Below are positions 30,515 through 38,980 of a stretch of 64,000 bases of DNA, in pieces. A program made the position numbers and the translations under genes. Below the pieces are notes generated by a model. It did not search any database. It was not told the origin of the DNA and saw only the letters and a list, made by a program, of their open reading frames with translations. Each line of letters starts with the position of its first letter. Position 1 is the stretch's first letter. The DNA comes from Bacteroidetes bacterium HGW-Bacteroidetes-10 (GTDB taxonomy: Bacteria > Bacteroidota > Bacteroidia > Bacteroidales > UBA932): contig PHDT01000005.1 in NCBI GenBank assembly GCA_002842695.1, positions 1 through 64,000 on the forward strand. Direction: 5' to 3'.

Positions 30515-31864
30515 ATGAAAATCATCATCGCCGGCGCAGGTGATGTCGGTACACACCTTGCCAAAATGCTCGGGAACGAGGATCATGAACTCACCGTAAT
30601 TGACAACGATGAGCTCAGACTTAACCATGTCGGCGAAGTAGCAGATATCATTCCAATATTCGGGTCTCCCACATCTATTGCCACACTTGAAAAGGCAGAG
30701 GTGAGGAAATCCGATCTCTTTATTGCCGTTAGCCCCGCTCAGGAGCAGGATGTTAACATCATTAGTGCCATGCTGGCCAAAAAGATGGGAACAGGCAAAG
30801 TTACAGCCCGGATAAATAATGATGAGTATCTAAAAAACGAAAACAAGCTCCTCTTTACTGAGATGGGTATTGACCTTCTTTTCTATCCTGAAAAGATTGC
30901 TTCGCATGAAATTATTGACCTGCTTAAACAGACAGGAACATCTGAATTTATGGATTTCTCCGGCGGAAAACTTCAGCTGATTGTTTTTCGTCTTGATGAT
31001 GGTGCGCCTCTGATTAACAAAACACTCTCCGATTACTCTGTTTCCGGGGTTGAACCAATGTACAGAGCCGTAGCAATTGCGAGGGATGGTCAGACAATCA
31101 TTCCCCGGGCTTCAACAAAGTTCAAGGAGAAGGATATTGTGTTTGTGATTTCAAAAAGAGCCGGAGCCCAGGAGGTTATGAGCTACTCAGGGAAAAACAA
31201 CATTGATGTCAAAAGACTCATGATTGTTGGTGGAGGCCGCATTGGCGAAATGGTGGCAAAAAAGCTTGAGAATTCTGTTGACTATATCAAGCTCATTGAG
31301 AGAAGACGCGAAAGGTGCGATGTTCTGAATGAAAGCCTCAGCAAGACGCTTGTCATTAACGGAGATGCAAGAAATACAGACCTGCTCATTGAGGAGGATG
31401 TAAATGACTTCGATGCATTTGTTGCTGTTACAAGCAGTTCCGAGACAAACATTCTCTCATGCGTTATGGCTAAAAAGATGGGGGTCGCAAAAACAATAGC
31501 AGAGGTCGAAAACATAGACTACATTAAACTGGCGGAGGGAATGGGAGTTGATGCTGTAATCAACAAAAAGCTCATCACTGCCAGCCGTATTTTCAGATTC
31601 ACTCTCTCCAACAAGGTTCAGTCTATAAAATGCCTTAACGGATCTGATGCAGAGATTCTTGAATTTATTGTTAATCCAAACAGCAAAATTACTCAGGACA
31701 AACTTCGTAATCTTGGCTTCCCCAAAGATGCAATCATAGGAGGAGTAATAAGAGGTACAAACAGTTTTATTGCACTTGGCGATACTGAAATCAAGCCTTA
31801 CGACAGGGTTGTCGTATTCGCTCTTCCAAGCGCACTTACAAAGGTGAACAAGTTCTTCGCCTGA
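30515..31864 (+). CDS. trkA: Trk potassium uptake regulator TrkA
   Basis: 449 residues in two tandem RCK units. Each has a Rossmann NAD-binding motif: IIAGAGDVGTHLAKML at the start and MIVGGGRIGEMVAKKL at about 231. Each is followed by a TrkA-C domain (FMDFSGGKLQLIVFRLDDGAPL and AEILEFIVNPNSKI). TrkA is the peripheral cytoplasmic subunit that gates the TrkH/KtrB potassium channel in response to nucleotides. In many genomes trkH lies next to it, but here an aspartase follows, so trkH is elsewhere. No terminator is visible behind it. Confidence 0.95.
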   Translation: MKIIIAGAGDVGTHLAKMLGNEDHELTVIDNDELRLNHVGEVADIIPIFGSPTSIATLEKAEVRKSDLFIAVSPAQEQDVNIISAMLAKKMGTGKVTARINNDEYLKNENKLLFTEMGIDLLFYPEKIASHEIIDLLKQTGTSEFMDFSGGKLQLIVFRLDDGAPLINKTLSDYSVSGVEPMYRAVAIARDGQTIIPRASTKFKEKDIVFVISKRAGAQEVMSYSGKNNIDVKRLMIVGGGRIGEMVAKKLENSVDYIKLIERRRERCDVLNESLSKTLVINGDARNTDLLIEEDVNDFDAFVAVTSSSETNILSCVMAKKMGVAKTIAEVENIDYIKLAEGMGVDAVINKKLITASRIFRFTLSNKVQSIKCLNGSDAEILEFIVNPNSKITQDKLRNLGFPKDAIIGGVIRGTNSFIALGDTEIKPYDRVVVFALPSALTKVNKFFA

Positions 31865-31963
31865 TTTTCTCACAAATAATATTTATTGCTCTGAATTATT
31901 ACCAAAATGATTCAGTTTGATTATAATTTTTCTTGTTTTTGTACAATGGAGATTATAATTTAT

Positions 31964-31971
31964 TACCTTCG
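31964..31971 (+). promoter_or_regulatory. -7 box TACCTTCG before aspA
   Basis: Matches TAnnTTYG, 30 bp before the aspA ATG at 32002. A TTTG at 31938-31941 is 22 bp upstream, slightly longer than the usual spacing. Confidence 0.45.
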
Positions 31972-32001
31972 CGGACATTTTTAATCATAAATATTGCGAT
32001 T

Positions 32002-33432
32002 ATGAGCAAAACCAGTATCAAACCAGAAGGAAAGATGCGAATTGAGCATGACCTTCTGGGTGACAGAGAGGTGCCATCAGAAGCACTGTACGGAGTTCAG
32101 ACTCTCAGATGTATTGAGAACTTTGACATAAGCAGGCAGCTGCTTTCACAGTATCCTCAGTTTATCAAGGGGCTTGGAATTGTAAAGATGGGAGCCGTTC
32201 TGGCAAACCATGAACTTGGCCTTATTGAAGATAAGGTTAAGGATGCAATTGTGGAAGCTTGTCAGGAGCTTATCGACGGAAAACATCTGGAGCATTTTCC
32301 AATTGACATGATTCAGGGTGGAGCGGGTACTTCTGTGAACATGAATGCAAATGAGGTAATTGCCAACAGAGCACTTGAGATTATGGGCAAAGAGCACGGG
32401 CAGTACGAATTCTGCAGCCCCAACGACCATGTAAACATGGCTCAGTCAACTAATGATGCCTACCCGAGTGCAATGCATATCGGACTTTTTATTAAACATT
32501 TTGAAGTGAGAGAGTCACTGGAAAAGCTGATTGCATCTCTTGAAGCAAAGGAGAGAGAGTTTGCCGGCATAATCAAAATGGGAAGAACCCAGCTTCAGGA
32601 CGCAGTCCCTATGACACTGGGACAAAGTTTCGGAGCTTTTGCGTCTGCAATGAAACATGAACTCAGAAGGCTGGACAAGGCCTCCAGGGAACTGCTCTAT
32701 ATTAATATGGGTGCAACAGCAATCGGGACCGGAATTACTGCTGAGCCTGGTTATGCAGAGGCATGTATTTACCATATCAGAAAAATAACAGGCTGGGACC
32801 TGAAACTTTCATACAATCTTATTGAAGCGACTCACGATACATCATGCATGGTGGCATACTCTGCTGCTCTGAGATCGATTGCCATAAGGCTTTCAAAAAT
32901 GTGCAATGACCTGCGTTTCCTCTCATCAGGACCAAGGACAGGCATTGCAGAGATTAAGCTTCCTCCAAAACAGCCGGGATCATCAATCATGCCGGGAAAA
33001 GTGAACCCTGTTATTCCGGAAGTTGTGAATCAGGTTTGCTTTAAGGTGATTGGTAATGACCTTACAATTACTATGGCATCTGAGGCAGCTCAGCTGGAAC
33101 TTAATGTGATGGAACCGGTTCTTGTACACAGCCTTACTGAATCCAGCGACTGGATGAAGAGGGGAATGGATGCCCTCCGCAAGGAGTGTATTGACGGAAT
33201 TGAGGCAAATCCTGAGCATTGCCGCGAAATGGTGGAGCATTCAATTGGTATAGTTACAGCGCTCAAACCTTTCATCGGATATGCAAAAAGTACAGAGATA
33301 GCAAGCGAAGCTCTGGCAACTGGCGGAAGTGTTTATCAGCTTGTTCTTGACAAGGGAATACTTACTAAGGAACAGCTTGACAAGATTCTGGATCCTAAAA
33401 ACATGATCAGACCGGTTAAGATTTCAATCTAA
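32002..33432 (+). CDS. aspA: Aspartate ammonia-lyase
   Basis: 476 residues from the ATG at 32002. The opening MRIEHDLLGDREVPSEALYGVQTLR is aspartase-like. Further family blocks: GGAGTSVNMNANEVIANRALE, GRTQLQDAVPMTLGQSF, MGATAIGTGI and the signature GSSIMPGKVNPVIPEV (about 326-341), whose serine acts as the catalytic base. It converts L-aspartate to fumarate and ammonia, feeding anaerobic fumarate respiration and nitrogen supply. The fumarase C family is the main alternative, but the N-terminus and GVQTLRCIENF favour aspartase. It ends at a strong hairpin terminator. L-asparaginase (ansA) elsewhere in the window would feed it. Confidence 0.94.
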   Translation: MSKTSIKPEGKMRIEHDLLGDREVPSEALYGVQTLRCIENFDISRQLLSQYPQFIKGLGIVKMGAVLANHELGLIEDKVKDAIVEACQELIDGKHLEHFPIDMIQGGAGTSVNMNANEVIANRALEIMGKEHGQYEFCSPNDHVNMAQSTNDAYPSAMHIGLFIKHFEVRESLEKLIASLEAKEREFAGIIKMGRTQLQDAVPMTLGQSFGAFASAMKHELRRLDKASRELLYINMGATAIGTGITAEPGYAEACIYHIRKITGWDLKLSYNLIEATHDTSCMVAYSAALRSIAIRLSKMCNDLRFLSSGPRTGIAEIKLPPKQPGSSIMPGKVNPVIPEVVNQVCFKVIGNDLTITMASEAAQLELNVMEPVLVHSLTESSDWMKRGMDALRKECIDGIEANPEHCREMVEHSIGIVTALKPFIGYAKSTEIASEALATGGSVYQLVLDKGILTKEQLDKILDPKNMIRPVKISI

Positions 33433-33458
33433 CCAGACGGTTTGGCAAACTACACAAT

Positions 33459-33485
33459 AAAAGGGCAGCTTAAAACTGCCCTTTT
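33459..33485 (+). terminator. aspA terminator, abutting the next promoter
   Basis: AAAAGGGCAG (33459-33468) pairs with CTGCCCTTTT (33476-33485) around a 7-nt loop and is followed by T-rich DNA. The next gene's -7 box starts only 3 bp after the stem. Confidence 0.85.
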
Positions 33486-33488
33486 TCT

Positions 33489-33496
33489 TATCTTTG
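33489..33496 (+). promoter_or_regulatory. -7 box TATCTTTG, start codon 4 bp downstream (leaderless)
   Basis: Exact TAnnTTTG match ending at 33496 with the ABC-F ATG at 33501, so the mRNA should be leaderless or nearly so. Its upstream promoter half lies within the terminator stem of aspA. Confidence 0.6.
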
Positions 33497-33500
33497 CAGC

Positions 33501-35399
33501 ATGGCAAGTATACTTCAGGCAGAAAAGCTTTCAAAATCCTACGGCATTCGCACACTATTTGAAAACCTTGATATTAACATCAATGAGGGGGATAAAATTG
33601 CCCTTATAGCTCCCAACGGAAGTGGCAAGAGCACGTTGCTTCGTGTTCTGGCCGGCAAGGATTTTTCTGATGGTGAGGGAACGGTAAAGCTTAAAACGGG
33701 AGTTAAAGTTGCCTGGCTTGAGCAGGAGCCGGAATTAAACCCGGAGAATACTGTCTTCGAGGAGGTATTTGGCGCATCTGACATTCTCTCTTCTGCAATT
33801 ATGGAGTACGAAGCTGCTTTGCTTTCGCACGATCAGGCAAGACTGGAAAAGGCAATTCATGAAATGGATTCCAGAAATGCATGGCAGTACGAAATTAAGG
33901 TCAAACAGGTACTTACAAGGCTTGATCTTACTGAGATAAATATGTCTGTATCTGCTCTTTCAGGCGGACAGAGAAAAAGGGTTGCACTGGCCTCAATGAT
34001 GATTCATGATGCAGACCTTATTGTGCTTGACGAGCCAACAAACCACCTGGACCTGGAGGTAATTGAATACCTTGAGGAATATCTTAAGAGAACCTCATCA
34101 TCTGTACTTATGGTTACCCACGACAGGTATTTCCTGGACAGGGTCTGCAACCATATTCTTGAACTTGACAACGGAAAGATGTTTGCATACAAGGGAAACT
34201 ACTCATACTTTCTTGAAAAGAGAGAAGAGAGGGTAGAGAACTTTAACACAGAAACTGAAAGAGCAAGAAACCTGCTCAGGGGTGAACTTGAATGGATGAG
34301 ACGGATGCCTCAGGCAAGAGCAACCAAGGCCAAGTACAGAATTAATGCATTTTATGAATTAAAGGAGAAGGCAGAGCGCACTATTAGAGAGAAGAGTATG
34401 CGGATTGATGTGGGCAGCTCAAGGCTTGGAACCAAAATCATAAACTGCAAAAATATAAGCCACTACTGGGGAGATTATTGTTCTGTCGACAATTTCACAT
34501 ACAATTTTGCCAAGGGAGAGAAGATAGGAATTGTTGGTGCCAACGGCGCCGGCAAAACAACTTTTCTGAACATAATGACAGGAGATATTAAGCCTGCATC
34601 CGGCGATATCGAATGGGGAGAGACTTTGGTAATAGGTCATTACAAACAATCGGGTCTCGATTTTGACCCTCAGGAGACTGTGATTGAGGCGGTAAGAAAA
34701 ATTGCGGAGGTTGTTTCGCTGGCAGATGGTTCTGTTATGCCTGTCTCTCAGTTCCTGAGCAGGTTCCTCTTCCCCCACTCCTCTCACAACACAAAAATTG
34801 AGCGACTTAGCGGTGGCGAAAGGAGAAGACTCTATCTGGTTACCGTTCTGATGAAGAGTCCAAACTTTCTGATTCTTGACGAGCCCACAAACGACCTTGA
34901 TATTGTAAGCCTTAATGTTCTGGAAGAGTATTTATCGACCTTCCCTGGATGTCTAATTATAGTTTCTCACGACAGATACTTTCTGGACAAGCTTGCAGAC
35001 CACCTCTTCGTATTTGAAGGTGAGGGGATGATTAAGGATTATGTGGGAAAATACTCAGAGTACCGTGAGCTGATGAAGGATAAGGAGCGTGAGGCAGAAC
35101 TGGCAGAGAGGGGCAGAAAAGAGAAGGAGGCAGAGAAATTAAAAGCAGCAGAGAGAGAGAATCAGCCTGCAAAGGGAACAGATACTTCCGGTAAAAAACT
35201 ATCCTGGAAAGAGCAGAGAGAGCTGGAGACGGTTGAGAAAGAGATTGCCTCTCTTGAAAAAGAAAAAGGCAGCCTTGAGACTGCCCTTTCTTCCGGAAAC
35301 CTCTCTTCAGATGAGCTTACTAAAGCTTCGCTCAGAATCGGAGAGATTATTTCTCTTATTGACTTAAAGAGCGACCGCTGGCTTGAATTAAACAGCTAG
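33501..35399 (+). CDS. ABC-F ATPase with C-terminal coiled coil (Uup-like)
   Basis: 632 residues with two ABC domains in one chain and no membrane segments. Domain 1: LIAPNGSGKSTLLRVLAG, ALSGGQRKRVALASM, LIVLDEPTNHLDLEV. Domain 2: IVGANGAGKTTFLNIM, RLSGGERRRLYLVTVL, LILDEPTNDLDIVS. The linker between them carries ELEWMRRMPQARATKAKYRINAF. The last 100 residues are charged and helical (KEREAELAERGRKEKEAEKL, then a Glu/Lys coiled coil). This arrangement resembles Uup, an ABC-F protein with a DNA-binding or ribosome-associated C-terminal coiled coil. ABC-F proteins act on ribosomes; the exact role here is inferred. Confidence 0.9.
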   Translation: MASILQAEKLSKSYGIRTLFENLDININEGDKIALIAPNGSGKSTLLRVLAGKDFSDGEGTVKLKTGVKVAWLEQEPELNPENTVFEEVFGASDILSSAIMEYEAALLSHDQARLEKAIHEMDSRNAWQYEIKVKQVLTRLDLTEINMSVSALSGGQRKRVALASMMIHDADLIVLDEPTNHLDLEVIEYLEEYLKRTSSSVLMVTHDRYFLDRVCNHILELDNGKMFAYKGNYSYFLEKREERVENFNTETERARNLLRGELEWMRRMPQARATKAKYRINAFYELKEKAERTIREKSMRIDVGSSRLGTKIINCKNISHYWGDYCSVDNFTYNFAKGEKIGIVGANGAGKTTFLNIMTGDIKPASGDIEWGETLVIGHYKQSGLDFDPQETVIEAVRKIAEVVSLADGSVMPVSQFLSRFLFPHSSHNTKIERLSGGERRRLYLVTVLMKSPNFLILDEPTNDLDIVSLNVLEEYLSTFPGCLIIVSHDRYFLDKLADHLFVFEGEGMIKDYVGKYSEYRELMKDKEREAELAERGRKEKEAEKLKAAERENQPAKGTDTSGKKLSWKEQRELETVEKEIASLEKEKGSLETALSSGNLSSDELTKASLRIGEIISLIDLKSDRWLELNS

Positions 35400-35412
35400 C
35401 CGCAACTTTCTG

Positions 35413-37089
35413 TTACTCCATAAGTTTCTTGTACTTAAACCTTTTAGGTGTGATATCACCCATCCTGCGTTTCTTGTTCTCTTCATATTCGCTGTAAGAA
35501 CCCTCAAAGAAGTAAATCTTTGAATCGCCTTCGAAGGCAAGTATGTGAGTTGCTATTCTGTCCAGGAACCAGCGGTCGTGCGAAATGATAACTGCGCATC
35601 CGGCAAAGTTCTCCAGACCCTCTTCGAGTGCTCGTATTGTGTTTACGTCTACGTCATTTGTAGGCTCGTCAAGAAGAAGAACGTTGCCCTCCTCTTTAAG
35701 TGCAAGAGCAAGGTGAAGACGGTTTCTCTCACCACCGGAAAGGATTCCGCATTTTTTCTCCTGATCTGCTCCTGAGAAGTTAAACCTGGAAACATACGCC
35801 CTGGCATTTACCTCCTTATTGCCAAGCTTCACAAATTCCGAATTCTGAGAAATAGTCTCATATACAGTTTTGGTTGCATCGATATATTTGTGCTGCTGAT
35901 CTATATAAGCTGTCTTTACTGTCTCTCCCACAGAGAAGGTTCCTGAATTTGGCTTGTCAAGCCCCATAATAAGACGGAAAAGTGTTGTCTTACCGGCTCC
36001 GTTTGGCCCGATTACACCCACTATACCTGCAGGAGGAAGTTTAAAATTGAGTCCCTCAAAGAGAATTCTGTCCCCGAATCCTTTTGTGACATCAATTGCC
36101 TCAATTACTTTATCTCCAAGCCTTGGTCCGTTTGGAATAAAGATTTCAAGTTTCTCCTCTTTAGTTCGTCCATCCTCATTTAGCATCTTTTCGTATGCAG
36201 AGAGACGTGCTTTTGATTTTGCCTGTCTTGCCTTAGGGGACATTCTCACCCACTCAAGCTCACGCTCGAGCGTTTTGCGTCTTTTGCTCTCCTGCTTCTC
36301 TTCTGTTGCAAGACGCTTGGATTTCTGGTCAAGCCATGAAGAGTAGTTACCCTTCCATGGAATACCCTCTCCCCTGTCGAGTTCAAGAATCCATCCGGCT
36401 ACATTGTCCAGGAAGTACCTGTCGTGGGTAACTGCAATTACAGTTCCCTTGTACTGCTGAAGGTGAGCCTCAAGCCACTGGATACTCTCAGTATCGAGGT
36501 GGTTGGTTGGCTCATCAAGAAGAAGCACATCCGGTTCGCGGAGAAGAAGACGGCAAAGAGCAACCCTGCGCTTCTCACCACCACTCAGGTGTTTGATAAT
36601 TGCGTCAGGTTCAGGACACTGAAGAGCATCCATCGCTCTTTCAAGTTTTGAATCGATATCCCAGCCGTTTACATGCTCAATTTTGTCTGTAAGTTCACCC
36701 TGCAGATCAATAAGTTTTGCCATCTGGTCGTCATCCATTGGCTCCATGAACTTGTTGTTCACCTCTTCGTACTGCTTAAGCAGAGACACCACTTCGTGCA
36801 CACCCTCCTGCACCACCTCAAGAACTGTTTTGTTCTCATCCAGGTGAGGTTCCTGCTCCAGATATCCCACTGTATAACCCGGTGCCCACACAACATCACC
36901 TTCGATTGCTGTCTCAACACCTGCTATTATCTTTAAAAGGGTAGATTTACCAGAACCATTAAGACCAATGATTCCAATTTTCGCTCCGTAAAAGAAGGAA
37001 AGGTAAATGTCCTTAAGAATTGCTTTGTTGTTTGTAGGCAAAATTTTGCCCACCCCGTTCATTGAAAATATTATCTTCTCGTCTGCCAT
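35413..37089 (-). CDS. ettA: Energy-dependent translational throttle protein EttA (ABC-F)
   Basis: 558 residues, the length typical of EttA. Domain 1: KIGIIGLNGSGKSTLLKIIAGVE, HLSGGEKRRVALCRLLL, VLLLDEPTNHLDTES. The linker ELEWVRMSPKARQAKSKARL is the P-site tRNA interaction motif region. Domain 2: VGVIGPNGAGKTTLFRLIMG, ILSGGERNRLHLALALK, LLLDEPTNDVDVNT. EttA binds the ribosomal E site and gates entry into elongation according to energy charge. Its neighbour 13 bp away is a second ABC-F gene in convergent orientation; the two are only distantly similar, so this is not a recent duplication. Confidence 0.94.
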   Translation of the reverse strand: MADEKIIFSMNGVGKILPTNNKAILKDIYLSFFYGAKIGIIGLNGSGKSTLLKIIAGVETAIEGDVVWAPGYTVGYLEQEPHLDENKTVLEVVQEGVHEVVSLLKQYEEVNNKFMEPMDDDQMAKLIDLQGELTDKIEHVNGWDIDSKLERAMDALQCPEPDAIIKHLSGGEKRRVALCRLLLREPDVLLLDEPTNHLDTESIQWLEAHLQQYKGTVIAVTHDRYFLDNVAGWILELDRGEGIPWKGNYSSWLDQKSKRLATEEKQESKRRKTLERELEWVRMSPKARQAKSKARLSAYEKMLNEDGRTKEEKLEIFIPNGPRLGDKVIEAIDVTKGFGDRILFEGLNFKLPPAGIVGVIGPNGAGKTTLFRLIMGLDKPNSGTFSVGETVKTAYIDQQHKYIDATKTVYETISQNSEFVKLGNKEVNARAYVSRFNFSGADQEKKCGILSGGERNRLHLALALKEEGNVLLLDEPTNDVDVNTIRALEEGLENFAGCAVIISHDRWFLDRIATHILAFEGDSKIYFFEGSYSEYEENKKRRMGDITPKRFKYKKLME

Positions 37090-37106
37090 AAATTATTAAT
37101 TTGCGG

Positions 37107-37114
37107 CAAAGATA
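37107..37114 (-). promoter_or_regulatory. -7 box TATCTTTG before ettA
   Basis: Plus strand CAAAGATA reads TATCTTTG on the minus strand, 17 nt before the ettA ATG at 37089. Confidence 0.5.
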
Positions 37115-37122
37115 ACATTAGA

Positions 37123-38376
37123 TTACCGCTTTCCCAACTTGAGAACGAGTGAGTCAAGATATTGTATAGATTTAACAGAATCCGAAACATGTTTAATGTT
37201 CATAATCTGCATATTGAACATTTCTCTGTTCTCCTTTTTTACAGGATCTGCAGGGGGTGCCTCCATCTTTAGCGGATTAATTGCCTTACCATCTTTCCAT
37301 ATCCGGAAGTCAAGATGCGGACCTGTTGAGAGTCCGGTACTGCCTACATATCCAATCACCTCTCCCTGTCTGACTCTTTTCCCTTTTGACAGTCCTTTTG
37401 CATAAGCAGAAAGGTGAAGGTATGCAGATGAATAGGTTGAGTTGTGTCTGATTTTAACTGTGTTTCCGCCGCCTCCGGCATAGGCTTTCTGAATTACGAC
37501 TCCGTCACCAATACTCATTACCGGTGTTCCTTTTGGAGCCGCATAATCTATACCCGTGTGCGGTCTAACAATCCTGGTAACAGGATGTCTTCTGGAATAG
37601 GTAAAACCGGATGAAATTCTGGTAAAACTGAGCGGAGCCTTGAGGAAGGCTTTTCTGAGATTCTCCCCCTTTTCATTCCAGTATTGCGGAACCTCATCCT
37701 GTACAAAACGGTATGCCTCATACATAACTCCTCCATGCATAAAGTATGCTGCCTGCACAGAGCCTATGTCAAGAACTTCGTCTCCCGCAAGTATCTCTTC
37801 ATATATTACACGAAACGAGTCACCTTTCCTAAGACCAAAGAAGTCAATAGTCCATGCATATATCTCAGACAATCTGAGGGCAAGCATTGGGTTTATCCCT
37901 GCTTTTGACATGTCATTCCAGAGTGATGTGTTAATTGTTGCTTCCGCAACCCTTGTGCGAACCGTAACGGCAATTTCATCAACTTTTACAAAAATAGAGT
38001 CGTGGACACCAAAGGTAACATATGAAGTCTTTGAGTTTTGATATACCATATATGCAAGTTTTGGCTCCTCATCAAGTGTATAGTATGCCTTATACTCATT
38101 GCCAACTTTGAGTTTTTTTAAGTCGAAAGTTCCTCTTGCTGCCTGTGTAAGGGAGTATACATCTGCACTTTGCGCACCAAGTTCAGACATTAAAGTGGTA
38201 AAAAACTGCCCCCTTTTTACAGTACCCTCTCTCATCTGAAATTCAGAAACAGGAATTCCAAATTCAGAGAGCTCTTGAGCCGGGGCTTCCGTTTGTGATG
38301 TTACTTGTTCTTCTGTATTATTGTTATTGCATGCAACCAGCAGAATAACAGCGATTAACGGGGCTAAAAATTTCAT
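37123..38376 (-). CDS. M23 family peptidoglycan endopeptidase, lipoprotein
   Basis: 417 residues from the ATG at 38376 (a TTG two codons upstream is less likely). MKFLAPLIAVILLVAC is a lipoprotein signal (Cys16). A central region (about 40-250) resembles the helical and LysM-like domains of Bacteroidetes M23 proteins, and a LytM domain follows: RPHTGIDYAAPKGTPVMSIGDG (H and D zinc ligands), YLHLSAYAKGLSKGKRVRQGEVIGYVGSTGLSTGPHLDFRIW. The usual HxH at the end is HLD here, so the third zinc ligand would be an aspartate. The predicted activity is cleavage of peptidoglycan peptide crosslinks during growth or division. It is divergent from the mraZ cluster. Confidence 0.88.
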   Translation of the reverse strand: MKFLAPLIAVILLVACNNNNTEEQVTSQTEAPAQELSEFGIPVSEFQMREGTVKRGQFFTTLMSELGAQSADVYSLTQAARGTFDLKKLKVGNEYKAYYTLDEEPKLAYMVYQNSKTSYVTFGVHDSIFVKVDEIAVTVRTRVAEATINTSLWNDMSKAGINPMLALRLSEIYAWTIDFFGLRKGDSFRVIYEEILAGDEVLDIGSVQAAYFMHGGVMYEAYRFVQDEVPQYWNEKGENLRKAFLKAPLSFTRISSGFTYSRRHPVTRIVRPHTGIDYAAPKGTPVMSIGDGVVIQKAYAGGGGNTVKIRHNSTYSSAYLHLSAYAKGLSKGKRVRQGEVIGYVGSTGLSTGPHLDFRIWKDGKAINPLKMEAPPADPVKKENREMFNMQIMNIKHVSDSVKSIQYLDSLVLKLGKR

Positions 38377-38395
38377 ATGCAAAAGTTTCTTAATC

Positions 38396-38403
38396 CAAAG
38401 ATA
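38396..38403 (-). promoter_or_regulatory. -7 box TATCTTTG before the M23 gene
   Basis: Plus strand CAAAGATA reads TATCTTTG on the minus strand, 19 nt before the ATG at 38376. Confidence 0.5.
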
Positions 38404-38478
38404 TAGAATTTAGGGGAGGGTGTTGATAAAATTGTGGAAATATTTGTAAAAAAATGTAAACAAGTGGAAAACATTTTT

Positions 38479-38486
38479 TAATTTTG
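38479..38486 (+). promoter_or_regulatory. -7 box TAATTTTG before mraZ (dcw cluster promoter)
   Basis: Exact TAnnTTTG match 35 bp before the mraZ ATG at 38522. It is the only good box upstream of the dcw cluster. No TTG is present at the standard distance. Confidence 0.5.
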
Positions 38487-38521
38487 CATAGGTCGAAAAA
38501 AGAGAGGCCGGAATACGCAAC

Positions 38522-38968
38522 ATGGTCAAATTCATAGGAGAATATACTGCTAAAGTGGACGACAAGGGAAGGCTAATTCTTCCTTCTCCGTTCAAGGCAG
38601 CCATATTGCCCGGCGGCGACCTTCGATTGGTAATCAAAAAGGATCTCTTCTCCGATTGTCTGGAGATGTACACTTACGAAGAGTGGGCGAAGGAGAGCGA
38701 GCAGGTTAAATCCCGGCTCAACTTCTTCAACAGAGACCACTCACGCTTCTGGCGTGAATATATGCGCGACCGGGCAACAGTTGAGCCCGATGAAAAACTT
38801 GGGAGAATTTCTGTTCCCAAAAGACTGCTTGAACAAATTGGAGTTGGAAAAGAGGTGGTATTTGCAGGCAACGACCACAAAATTGAGATCTGGGCAAAAG
38901 AGGCCTTTGACAACAACAAGCTCAACGACAGCGATTACCTGACACTTGCAGAAAACATTTTAGGATAG
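38522..38968 (+). CDS. mraZ: Division/cell-wall cluster transcriptional regulator MraZ
   Basis: 148 residues. Two MraZ repeats are visible, each an AbrB-like swapped-hairpin DNA-binding unit: FIGEYTAKVDDKGRLILPSPFKAAI and the second DEKLGRISVPKRLLEQIGVGKEVVFAGNDHKIEIWAKEAF. MraZ is a ring-forming repressor of its own operon in the species studied. Here too it is the first gene of the cluster, 12 bp before rsmH. Length and repeats are normal. I could not find clear repeated operator sites upstream. Confidence 0.96.
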   Translation: MVKFIGEYTAKVDDKGRLILPSPFKAAILPGGDLRLVIKKDLFSDCLEMYTYEEWAKESEQVKSRLNFFNRDHSRFWREYMRDRATVEPDEKLGRISVPKRLLEQIGVGKEVVFAGNDHKIEIWAKEAFDNNKLNDSDYLTLAENILG

Positions 38969-38980
38969 GGAGGTATAGAT

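Noticed and set aside
33501-37089. Recent tandem duplication of the two ABC-F genes
   Set aside because: They are convergent, differ in length (632 and 558 residues), linker and C-terminal domain, and belong to different ABC-F subgroups.
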